A stretch of 64,000 bases of DNA from Protula sp. h YS-2021 (taxonomy: Eukaryota > Annelida > Polychaeta > Sabellida > Serpulidae): contig OX457025.1 of assembly GCA_949752745.1 (NCBI GenBank), positions 94,298,804-94,362,803 on the forward strand, read 5' to 3'. Both the position numbers and the translations under genes were made by a program. Each line of letters starts with the position of its first letter. Position 1 is the first letter of the stretch. The notes beneath the pieces were generated by a model. That model searched no databases. It was not told the DNA's origin and saw only the letters and a list, made by a program, of their open reading frames with translations. Shown here piece after piece: positions 33,615 through 45,104 of the stretch.

Positions 33615-33885
33615 TTGTGAGTATTCTTTTCATCGTTTGAGGTAACAATCGGGTTCTAATAACCGTCCGCGAGAAAATCGAATGAAATCATTCTCGGTCT
33701 GGCAATCTGTTTTTCCGCGAACTGAGAAAGTAATATCCACGTGGTGAAAATTTGTGATTTTAGAAAAGTTTGGGTTCTATCCTCGAAAATTGACGATAGA
33801 ATCCCTATTTGGCAAATTCATTATGTTTTCTGATAAGGACAAATTGCTTCAAGCTCGAGAAAGTAAAGTTTGGCGTACGTAAACT

Positions 33886-35730
33886 ATGAATAAAAGCTTT
33901 GATCCAAAACCGGAGGTAAGCGAGGAGGTCTGGCCGGATGGCCAAGATTGGGAGGATAGTGAGGTAGTTCTAGGGGCTTGTAAGAGGCTTAACAGCTACG
34001 AAGATTTGCCCAATACTGTTAAATGGGAGCCCAAACCAAAAATTAAGAGCGAAGATGGGGGATTTTACCGTTCAGTTTCTAAAAGTCCCGTGAAGTTGCT
34101 TATGAGCTTGAAGAAAAAGAAAGTGAAATTGAGAGAAGGGAGCGTATGCTTGAGAGAAAAGAGAAAGAGTATGAGCGAAAGATGAGATGAAAAAAAACAG
34201 TCCGGTGATAGGGAAAAGCAGCTTGAGGAAATGTTAGATAGAACAATTGCTGCGTTGGGTAAAAGGGATAATTATATCATATCGAGAGTAGAGAAGAAAG
34301 TGTTCGGGAATTGCAGGAAACTGTGAACCGTCTACGCGTGTTTATTGAGAAATTCCCTATTCCCCGTAGTCAAGAGTATCACGGTCCTACTCCCGAAGAT
34401 CCTGTCAAGAAACGTTTTAGAATTAGACGAGCCGCTGCATCCGGCAGCCAAGACTTCATTTTTAGGAAAAGGTGGGGATTATGGGGGGTGAACAGTCGTG
34501 CAAATCCCTGGGATCGGGTATCCATAGCCAAGAAAAGACGGGTTTGGAATATGGGTATGAAGCTGATACAGAGGAGGAAGATAATTGTGAAGAACAATAT
34601 CTTTTTGACGCCAAAGTGCGCGCAAAAAGACCTAGGTTTCAGTATTTGTCAAGTCCCCGTAGTCCTGTTTTCTCTCGCTGTAGTACGCCCAAAGTCCCTG
34701 GTATAGATTTGCCTCCCATATTTCCGGAAGAAAAGGTCTCAGGTTTCGGGTACCGGCCTCCTAGTGAGAGATCAAAGCTGCAAGAATTTGCAAATCCAAG
34801 ATCCGTTCCGGAAGAAGAAAGGCATAGGTCAGAACCATGGCCTACTCGTTACAAAAGCCCAGGTGCTTTTAAACCTTATCATGAGGTTGCACCTGAATAC
34901 GAGGGAAATGTAAATGTCATGCCCGGAGAAGTGCTAAGAAAATTTACTTCTCAGCCATATAGCTGAAAAGACTACGTGGAACCAATATTCACAAGTCCAC
35001 AGGCAGCAAATAGCATGACCAGAGCGTTTCCGGTAGAGACAGCCAGGAAACAAATAATTCGTCCCGATAAATATCAGGGAAACACACCGCTCTCTGACTA
35101 TTTAGTCCATTTTGAGATGTGTGCTGAATTAAATGGTTGGTCTGAACAAGAAATGGCGAAGTACCTAGCGTTTAGTTTGAGAAGTCCTGCTCAGAAATTG
35201 CTGGGTACATTGCATGGTGACCAGGTAACAGATTATTTCTCGTCTCGCTGAAAGCGGTTTTGGAAGAACAATTTGGTACCGAGGGGCAGACAGCAATATT
35301 CCTGGCACAGCTGCATTGACGTACAAAAAAGGCAAAGAGTCCTACCAGGAGCTGTCAGACGGCATATCCAGGTTAGTTGCGAAAGCCTATCCCACGGCTC
35401 CAAGTCACATGATCAAAATTCTTACCCTGCAACACTTCATGGAAGTCCTACCCAATCGTGAGTTGCGCATGCGCATTAAACTCGAAAGGTTGAGAAGTGT
35501 ACGTGAAGCAGTTTTACTTGCGATTTAGTATGATGCGATCGAGAAGGCTGAGCAACAGATGTCAAAATTGTCCAGTAAAAAAAGCCCCAAAAGCCAAGAA
35601 GAAAGTTCCCCTTGATCAGGTAAAGTGCTATAATTGCAACAAAATGGGACATTATGCGTCGTCTTGCCCAGAAGAAAAACGTAAAGATAGCAAGAGGCGT
35701 GTAGAATCCAAAACTGATCAAGAAAACTAA
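33886..35730 (+). pseudogene. Degenerate gag of Ty3/gypsy copy 1
   Basis: Several frames together give an acidic N-terminus, a charged coiled coil (about 34090-34190), and a Pro/Arg-rich linker (34472-34966). A capsid-like part follows (34976-35251; RPDKYQGNTPLSDYLVHFE, AELNGWSEQEMAKYLAFSL). Last comes a nucleocapsid CCHC knuckle, CYNCNKMGHYASSC, at about 35625-35670. This is the usual gypsy gag order. Stops or frame changes at about 34185, 34320, 34966, 35250 and 35528 break the reading frame. The retroelement capsid can no longer be made as one chain. Confidence 0.8.
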
Positions 35731-38700
35731 GCGAGACTGGTAGCGAGGTCCTGTCACAATTTTATCAAGAAGAATTTTTGAGAAGATACCCAAGTCAAAC
35801 CGGCCTGAAGTGCGAGAATATCGCGATAAGCTGACTTTAGCTGATGGCAGTAATTTGCCAGTTGTTGGGGTAGTTAATTTACGTAAAATTCTCGAAACTA
35901 CTGAAGTTGTTCATTAGACAGTCATTACCGAAATCGGATGCCTTGTCAGGGATTGATTTCATGAATGAGAAAGAGTGTGAATTAAATTACGGGGATGGAT
36001 CCGGAAAGAAACCGGAAAGAAAATGGCGGGTAGGGTGACAGCGAGTGAAACTGTCATTATTCCGCCATTTAGTGAAGGTATTGTACCAGGCTTAGTTCAC
36101 CAGAAGGGTGAAATGGCTAAGTGTGCAGTGGCGGAACCTGTATCGTCGTTGAGTAGTCATGGAGTGTTGCTGAGCAAGAGTTTGGTAGATCCCAGCAACG
36201 GTTTAGTTCCATTAAGAGTGATGAATCCCTATAATGAGCCGGTAGTTTTGAACAAAAACACCAACATGGCTATTGTTCACCCTGTCGTTGATATTCATGG
36301 GTTTAAAGACGGAAAAGAAAATGCTTCCGCCGTTAACCAAGTTTCTCACGAAATCTCGGACGAGAATAGTGATAACGAGGTTATGAGCGATGTACAGGGT
36401 CCTTTACCAAAGCATTTGCAAGAACTATTTGACCGTAGTTGTGGATCCCTAAAATTAGAACAGAGTAACCAGGTTAGGAACACATTGTTGAAGTTCCAAG
36501 GTGTGTTCTCTTCCAGTTCGACTGATATAGGGAGAATTGGTAGAGTCAAACATAAAATTCACACTGGGGATGACAAACCGGTCAGATTGCCCCCTAGAAA
36601 AGTTCCCATCCATTTACGAGAAGCCGTAGATAAGGAGGTTGAAAGACTGTTAGAAATGAAAGTTATTTGGCCCTCCTCATCTCCGTGGTCCTCGTATATG
36701 GTGGTCGTTCGAAAGGCAAACGGAGAAATAAGAATTTGTCTAGAAGTTAGGGCTGTGAATGCAAGATGAAAGTACGATAGCTTCCCTTTGCGCCATATAG
36801 ACACTTGTCTTGAGAGTATGCATGGTTCCAAATTCTACAATGTGTTAGATTTAGCCTGTGGCTTCCATCAGATAAAGCTTGACCCGAGAGATGCATGTAA
36901 AACAAGTTTTGCGGTGCCGGGTAGGGAGGCTTTTGAGTTTGAAACCCTTCCATTTGGATTGCACTCAGGCCCTAGTACATGTCAGCGTCTAATGGAACTG
37001 ATAATGGCTGGCCTTAGCTGGAAAATAGTCCTCATATATATGAATGACTTAATAGTGTACGGCAAAACGTTTGAAAAAACGTTGGAAAATCTCGAACAAA
37101 CCGACTACTTCGGGCTAACGTGAAAGTCAAAACGTGCAAATGCATCTCATTCCAGCGGTCAGTATCGTTACATTGTGTCCGAAGGTGTTTAGACTCTCCC
37201 TGAGAAAATTAGAAAGGTGCGAGAGTGGCCAGTACCAAAGAACCTCACAAAAGTAAAAGGGTTTCTTGGTCTTTGTTTATACTACATGAGCTCCACCAAG
37301 AAGTATGGAGACGCTGCTAAAACCTTGAAAGATCTGTCTAGAAAAGACCAAGAATTCGTGTGGTCAGAGAAAAGTCAGAGTAGTTTTGATGCACTGAAAG
37401 ACTTGCTGACCACAGCACCTATTTTGGCATATCCAAACAATGAAGGTCAATTTATCTTAGATACGGATGCGAGCAATCACAGCATTTCCGGTATTCTAAG
37501 TCAGGTGTAAGACGGCGTCGAGAAAGTCATCAGTTATGGCTCCCGTACTTTAAATACGTCGGAGGTTAATTACTATACGACGAGACGTGAATTGTTGGCA
37601 GTTGTGTATTTTGTACCGTATTACAAACACTTCATGCTGGCTAGAAAGTTCTCCTAAGAACAGACCATTCCTCTCTTCTATACCTATTTAGATGGCGTTC
37701 GCCAGAGGGGCAAATTGCTAGATGGTTGGAGATATAGGGTCCATTTGATTGTGATATCAAACACAGAGCTGGGAAATTGCATCAGAATGCCGATTCCCTG
37801 TCTCAGATTCCATATGCGCAGTGTGGGGAGGGAGTGGATTCTGAAGAATTTGAGTGTGTTGAAGATAGGAGACGGAAAGCTAAAGAGATCTTGAAAAAGA
37901 TTTTAAAAAATCCGACAAAAATCTAAGGAAAATGCAACCAGGGAAAATAATTTGGCACAGGGACACCAAACCAAACGGGTTAGGGGTGTTTTAGGATCAT
38001 CCGAAAGTCAAAATGCTATTGACAATTGTGTTCAAAGTATTGATAAGGTATCCAATGGTATCGATACAATGGCTCAGACCGATACAAAGTCTGGAGATGA
38101 TAAGAGCCAAAGTTCGAACTGGTTGAAAGGTTACTCTCCAGAGGATTTGCGAAAAATGCAAATGGAGGGTAATAAAATTTCCTACATTTTAGAAAAGTTT
38201 GAGAAAAATGAACCTAAACCGAGCTGGGATGAAATATCTCCCGAAAGTCCAGCCATCAAAGCATTATGGACGGATTGGGAAAGATTGAAAGTAGAAAATG
38301 GAGTCTTATACAGGGCTTTCTACAGTGAAAACCATGTGAGAGAAGTTTGGCAACTAGTACTCCCAAGAATACTAGTCCCCGGTGTATTATCTGCATCGCA
38401 CGATAGTCCGAGTGGTAGTCACGTGGGAGTTGACAAAACATTGGGTTCTGTGCGAAGTAGGGTGTACTGGTATGGTTTTAAGAGAGATGTGACAGACTGG
38501 GTTCGAAATTGCCATAAATAAAACTCGCCAAAGCCAAATCCAAACAAGAAAAACACCCTCCTGAAGCCTTTTTCTGTAGGAGCATCCATGGAAAGAATTG
38601 CCCTCGATATTTCCGGTAAATGGCCGAAAATCGAACGTGGAAATCAGTATATATTGGTTATTTGTGACTATTTTACAAAGTTTATAGAATCATTTCCAAT

Positions 38701-39858
38701 TCCCAATATGGAAGCTGTTACGGTGGCAAATGTCTTGGTTAAGGAATTTATACTTAGGTAAGGCACCCCTCGTATGATTCTGAGTGACCAGAGTTCACAG
38801 TTCATGTCCGAACAGGTTCGTACAACTATTTACAGGCCACAGACTGATGGGTATATCGAACGGGCAGATGCCTCGATTGAAAGTCTACTTTCCCTTCTTG
38901 TGGATGAAAATCAGAGAAATTGGAACGAAAAACTAAGTTTCGTAATGTCTACGTACAGAAACACGCCCCAAAAGTCCACAGGTCTTTCCCCCAATATGCT
39001 CATGATTGCATATTGCCACAGAAATGCCCCTTGATTTGATTATTGGCAGGCCAAAGACAGATTGTTTCCCTGATGAACATGCGTACGTCAAAGATTTAAG
39101 GGAAAAATTTGAGCAAGCCCATGAAATAGCGAGAAAGAACATTAAGGTGGCTTCAGAGAGACAGAAACGTGATTATGACGTCAGGGCAAAAGCCAGTTCT
39201 TTCAGCGTAGGGACCAGAACGCGGGTACCCCTCGCAAAAAGTCCGGTTTATCGCCCAAACTTATGTGCAAATGGCACCTTTTACAATTATTGAGAGGATA
39301 GGGGATGTAAACTATGAAGTACAGTTAAATCCCCGTACTAAGCCCAAAATAATGCGCAGGGATAGGTTAAGACCTTATTTCGGTCCTAATCCAAACGTCA
39401 GTCTGTCTGTTGATAAAAGCGAATCTTCCCAGGGACAGAGACAGAATTCTGATTCTGAAACCCTTACGGCAGACGAACACACAGACGAAGGTAAAACTAT
39501 TGGAAGTGATCCAAACTGTGATCAGGATCTAAGTCTGGGAAAAGATTCTAAGATTGAGATCTCACAAGCTGATGACAGCTCGTCAAGCAGTGACTCAATT
39601 CCCCCCAGGCGTAAGTTTGCGAAAGTGAAATGGACAGACCCAAGTTCTGATGAGAAGAGTTTGCCAATTTCGGGGGTGGGTGATCGCTCAGATAAAGACG
39701 AAACAGGAAAATCTGACGATAAACCTAAAGTGACGATCGATCCGGATAAAAATAGACCGATTACGGGCGGTTCGGACAAGTTGCAATCGCCAGTTAAAGC
39801 GCCACGACGCTCGAAACGATTGCGGAAAGCCCCGAAAAGATTTGCTGATTCTGATTAA
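35731..39858 (+). pseudogene. Degenerate pol of Ty3/gypsy copy 1 (RT, RNase H, integrase)
   Basis: In order: a damaged protease region; reverse transcriptase from about 36550 (HLREAVDKEVERLLEMKVI, VLDLACGFHQIKLD, FETLPFGLHSGPSTCQRL); RT active-site block at about 37036-37050 reading YMND instead of YxDD; RNase H with ILDTDASNHSISGIL at about 37455. The integrase zinc-binding region follows (SGSHVGVDKTLGSVRSRVYW, about 38410-38510), then part of its core (RPQTDGYIERADASIESLL). A charged C-terminus ends PRRSKRLRKAPKRF at 39858. Stops lie at about 36767, 37123, 37508, 38519 and 39034. Compared with copy 2, about 150 bp covering the protease active site is missing near 35748. Confidence 0.85.
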
Positions 39859-39966
39859 AACGTAAATATTGCACATAAAACATAGGGCAATAGATAAAGT
39901 TGCTTAAAAACCCATCTCCCACAAGAAGAAAGAGTATGTTACTGTCTTGTTTGTTAGTTTAGTTGT

Positions 39967-40402
39967 TTGGACAGTCAGTGACAGCCATTGAGAAAACCGA
40001 GAATAGCGTTAGAGTTAAAGATTCCAAGGTAGAAATATGTGAAGAAAATCTGAAATAGTGGGATAAATTTATAAATCATAGATAAAAGTTAAGTCTTTTT
40101 ATTGAAGTAAATTGGATTAAACAAGCTGTTTCTGAAAGAAACAGCCACAAACAGTCGCACTTTTTAACCTGGCAAAAAGTGCACCTTTCCAACTCTTTTA
40201 TACATCATTTAAGGCTGGAAGAGTCGCGCTTTCCACTAGCTGAAAAGCGCATCTTTGCCACCCTTCCGATAGTAAGAGAACGAGGGTCGTGTTGCTAATT
40301 GGGGTAGCAACACACAGCAATTCAACCCTTTATCTACCTCCCCAAGCGACACCGTCGTCGCACTGTCGGTACGTAATCGCCAGTATTATAAGGGTGGCGA
40401 CA
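39967..40402 (+). repeat. 3' LTR of Ty3/gypsy copy 1, 5'-truncated
   Basis: From gacagccattgagaaaaccg to ggtggcgaca it matches the second half of the 5' LTR, including the aaacagcttgtttctgaaagaaacagcc-type hairpin region. The first ~500 bp of LTR sequence, including the (GA)n tract, is not there. A purine-rich acaagaagaaagag at about 39918, the polypurine-tract position, lies just upstream. Flanked on the right by ctag. Confidence 0.7.
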
Positions 40403-41085
40403 CTAGGTTTTTTTGGATGTGGCCCTCGAAGATGTGGCCCTTATCAGCATTAAAATAGGTCCCCCCACTCTACCTGCTGCCAACCACCCGGGATCCGTTC
40501 CCTTTTTTAGGCAGTTTTTTCATAAAAGCTCTTCCACTGCCTTCGTCTATTGAATATTTTCTTATCATTTCTTTATGACCAGTTTGCAATTATATCGTGT
40601 CCAGATTCCTCCGGTTTGTCATTTGCTGTCTGGGAATCCCTGTCTGGACAGCTGGGGAACAAAACTCAACAGAGAGGCGGTAGAGGACAGACTTCAAGAT
40701 TGATACAGAGCTACGTAGACATTTTCAGACTGACAGCCATTGAAAACTAAGGATAACCTTAGCAGAATAGCAAGGTAGATTTAGTGAAAAACTTGCTGAA
40801 AATAGTGGAATAAATTATAAATATTAGATAAATTTCTGTTTTTTGTCATTGAAGTTTATTCAAGATTAACGACAGACTGTTTCTGAAAGAAACAGCCCGG
40901 AAGAACGGCAAAAAGTGACCTCTTTTAACTCTTACTCATCTTATTTTAAGGCTCAAAGAGTTGTGCTTTTCACGAGCTGAACAGCGCATTTTTATTGGTC
41001 TTTGGACAGCAATAAATCAAGCCAATAAATCAAGCCATTTTCGACCAGCCCAAGCGACACCGTCGAGGTACTGCTGGTTCGCTGT
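40403..41085 (+). repeat. LTR of Ty3/gypsy copy 2 (diverged)
   Basis: Begins with 'ggatgtggccctcgaa', matching the inner part of the copy 1 5' LTR ('ggacgcgaccctcgaaa'). It passes 'ctgacagccattga' and the gctgtttctgaaagaaacag region and ends around 'caagcgacaccgtcg'. It abuts the end of copy 1 directly, so the two copies are in tandem. Confidence 0.65.
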
Positions 41086-41184
41086 TTTTAGGTCAAAATT
41101 CATATTATTTTAATCTTAAAAAGACAAACTTAGAAGCATACAGGATAGTGAGATAAAGGTTTTCTCTGTTCTGATGTTTCATCG

Positions 41185-44100
41185 GATGAAACAAGCAGAA
41201 CACGTTTTCACTAGCATATCGAGCAATTTACCAGCGAGTTTCCATTGTTTTGAGTTCGGAAAGATACATTCATCTCCTTTTTTTGGCACATAGAGCACTC
41301 CTGCTTGTGGTGTAACGGAGTGCTGAGGTGCCACTTTGGTTTCTACCACAGCTTCAAGTGCCCTAAGCGGCCACACCGGAACAGCAGGCACTGGGATGTG
41401 ATCTGTTTGCGCTGCCGTTATCCATTTTAACCGTGAGTATTATTTCCACTTTTTTAGGTAACAATGGATTCTAGTTTCCGTTAGCAAGAAAACTGAATGA
41501 ATTATTCTCGGCATGGCAAGGTGTTTTTCTTTAAGCTAAGAAAGTAATACCTACACAATGAAAATTTGTAACTTTAGAAAATATTGGTATCTCTCATCAA
41601 AAGTTGAGGATAGATACCCTATTTGGTATATTGTTTGTATTTTATGATACGGAAAAATTGTTTCCAAGGGGAAAATAAAGTGTTACGTAATTAAAGTATG
41701 GATAAAAGCTTTGCTCAAAAAACCGGGGGAAAGCGAAGAGATCTGACCGAATGGTCAATATTGGGAGGACAGTGAAGTGGTTTTAGGGGCTAGTAAGAAT
41801 CTTAACAGCCACGAAGATCTCCCCGATATGGTGTGAGATCAAACAAAAAAAATTAAGGGCCAAGATGGAGGACTATCGTTCAGATTCTAAAAGTTCAGTG
41901 AGGTCTGCTGATAAGTTGGAAGAAAAATGAACGTGAAATTAAGGGAAGCAAGCGTATGCTTGAGACAGAAGAGAAAGAGTATGAGCGAGAAATGAGAAAA
42001 ACACTTCAACAATAGGGAAAGACAGCTTGAAGAAATGTTAGATAGGACAATAGATGTGTTGGATGAAAATGATAATTATATCGAGAGTACGGAGGAAAGG
42101 GAATTTCAGGAAACTGTGACCCGATTACGCGGGTTTATTCAGAAATTGCCTATTTCCTGTAGTCCAGACTATCAGGGCCCTGCTCCCGAAGATCTCGGTA
42201 AAAGAGATTTTCTTTTTCCCAACCTGCCCAACAGGCAGAGGAATTGAACCACCCGTTGCAGTTCAATAGTCGTGCAACCCTCAGGGGTCGGGTAGACATA
42301 GCCAAGAAATGGCAGATTTTGAACATTGGTATGAGGCTGGAGCAGAGGAGGAAGATAATTGAGAGGGACAATATCTTTCTGAGGTGAAAAAGTGTAAAAA
42401 TGTCCTCGGTTTCAGCGTCTGTCAAATTCTCGTTTTCCTGTTTTCTCTCGCTGTATTACGCTCAGTTTTCCTGGGATTGATGGGCTTCCCATATTTCCGG
42501 AAGGAAAAGTCTCAGATTTCAGGTATCGACCTTCTAGTGAAAATCAAAGCTGTAAAAATTTGTAAGTCCAAGACCAGTTTTTGAAGAAGAAAGGCGTAGG
42601 TCAAAATAATCTCCTACTGATTTAAAAAATACAGCTGCTTTTGAATGTCATAAGGTTGCGCTTTAATACGAGAGAAATGTAAATGCTATGCCCCGAGAAG
42701 AGCTAAGAAAATTTACTCCCCACTCGTATAACCGAAAAGACTGAAGCACAATTCATAAGTCCACAGGCAACAAATAGTATGACCAGAGGTTTTCCGGTAT
42801 AGATAATCAGGAACGAAATCATTTTGCCCGATAAATATCAGGGAAAATCCAGGAATTTCTGACTGTTTAGTCAATTTTGAGATGTGTGCTGAATTAAACA
42901 GGTTGTCTGAAGAAGAAATGGCGAAGTATCTAGCGTGTAGCTTGAAAGATTCTGCTCAGAAATTGCTAGGTATATTGCAAAGTGACCAGATAAGAAATTA
43001 TTTCCCGTTGAAAGTTGTTTTGAAAGAACGATTTGGTACCGAGGGACAGACTGTAATATTCCTGATACAGCTACAAGGTCGTACAAAAAAGATAGAATCC
43101 TGCAAAGAGCTGTCTGACAGCGTATCCAGGATAGTTGCGAAAGCCCATCCCACGGCTCCAAGTCACACGATCCAAATTTATCGACGCCCTAACCAGCCGT
43201 GAGTTGCGCACGCACATTAATCTCAAAAGGTTGAGAAGTGTGTGTGAAATCGGACAGAGAAATAAATTCCGCCACAAAGTAGAGAGATAAGAAAAAGGTT
43301 AAAGACAAAGGCAAGGGGTAATCCGAACAAAAAAGTAATGTGGTCAAGTCCAAAGGTTCGAAAGTGACATGAAAACAGTAGTAGGTCAGTTGACCAAGCT
43401 TTTAAAGCAACTTGACCAGCAGATGTCCAAATTGTCCAGTGACAAAGCCCAAAAACCCAAGAAGAAAGTTTCCCTTGATCAAGTAACGTGCTCATAATTG
43501 CAACAAAATTGGATACTACGCGTTGTCTTGCTCTGAAGAAAAATGTAAAGATAGCAGGACGCGTGCAGATTCCAAAACTGATCAGGAAAACTAAATGAGA
43601 CTGGTAGCGAGGTTTGTTACCCAGTCTCAGAAAGTGAAAGAGGATCTGTAAAAGAGCATTTCATGAACTCAAGCGTGCTTCAAATTGGTTTGTCAGGTTT
43701 ATATGTTAAGGGCATAGTTATAAAGATAGGGATAGATTTTGTAGTCGATATTGGGGTTATCTGTCCCAATTTCATCAAGAAGAATTTTTGCGAAGATACC
43801 CAAATCAAACCGGCCAGAAGTGTAGGATAAAGAGATAAGCTGACTCTAGCTGGTGGCTGTAATTTGCTAGTTGATTGGGGCTATTTGATTTGCCTATAAC
43901 ATATGAAACTACAGAAGTTGTTCATTTGACAGTTACTGCCGAAATCCGATTTTATGAGAGAAAAAGAATGTGAATTAAACTACGGTGATGGATCATTCAT
44001 GGTGCAACGTAGCTCTTTGAGTTTCCAGGAAGAAACCGGGAAGAAAATGACGTGCAGAGTGACATCGAGTAAAAGTGTTGTTATTCAGCCACTTGGTGAA

Positions 44101-44958
44101 AGTATTGTACCAGACTTAACCAGAGGGTAGAAATGGCTAAGTGTGCAATGGCGAAACCTGTGTCTTCGTTCGAAATGGAGTGTTACTGAGCAAGAGTTTG
44201 GTAGAATCCAGCATTGAGAATGACGGAACCCTATAACAAATCTGTAGTTTTAAAACCACCAACAACATCGATATTTGTAGATTTAAAGACGAAAAAGGGA
44301 ATGCTACCACCGTTAACCAAGTTTCGCACGAAATCTCGGACGAGAATAGTGATAGCAAGGTCTTGGACGATATACAAGGGCCTTTATCAACACATTTGGA
44401 AGAGTAATTTGACCATAGTTGTGGATCGTCAAATTTAGAGCAATTAACCAGTTTAGGAACATATTATTTAAGTTTCAACGTGTGTTCTCTTCCGGTCCGC
44501 CTGATATAGGGAGAACTGGATTATTCAAACATAAAATTAATACTGGGATAACAACCCAATACGATTGCCCAAAAGGTTACAATCCATTTACGAGAAGCTA
44601 TAGATAAGGAGATTGACAGGTTGTTAGAAATAAACGTTATTTGGCCCTCTTGATCTCAGCGGTCCTTGTGTATGGTCATTGGAAAGTCGAACATATATAT
44701 AAGAATTTGTGTAAATATTAGGGCTGTGATTGCAAGATCAAAGTGCGATAGTTCCCTTTGCTTGTCTGGAGAGTTTGCATGGTTCCAATTCTGCAATGTG
44801 CTAGATTTACTTAGTGACTTCCATCAGATAGAGCTTGACTCAAGAGATGGCTGTAAAACAAGTTTTGCGGTGCCAGGTAGGGAGGCTTTTGAGTTTGAAA
44901 CCCTTCCATTTGAGTTGCAATTAGGTCTTAGTACATGTCAGCGTTTGCTGGTCTTAGC
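41185..44958 (+). pseudogene. Ty3/gypsy copy 2, leader to RT (upstream part)
   Basis: Parallels copy 1 nearly base for base but is more decayed. It has a broken leader ORF (41185-41430), gag pieces (ELNRLSEEEMAKYLACSLKD, about 42890-42950) and a damaged CCHC knuckle (43495-43540). It keeps the protease region that copy 1 lost, reading FVVDIGV where DTG would be expected (about 43738-43760). RT pieces follow: NVLDLLSDFHQIELD and SFAVPGREAFEFETLPFELQ (about 44795-44930). Dozens of indels and stops are present. The RT frame is cut at 44958 by the hAT insertion. Confidence 0.75.
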
Positions 44959-45104
44959 CAGGGCTTATTCAAACACCTGAAGTGGCCCAAAGATCAATGG
45001 CTAAGGTCAAAGCTAGATATTTTTTCTGATTCTAGTTAAGCCATCATCAAGTCACTAACGTGATAATCACTTAGGCAGGACCGCCAATCACTTTTCTTTT
45101 TTTC

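Noticed and set aside
33614..33650. A 25-bp intron after the leader ORF (gtgagtatt ... ttag in copy 2)
   Set aside because: Far too short for normal splicing, and the AG is not kept in the same way in copy 1.
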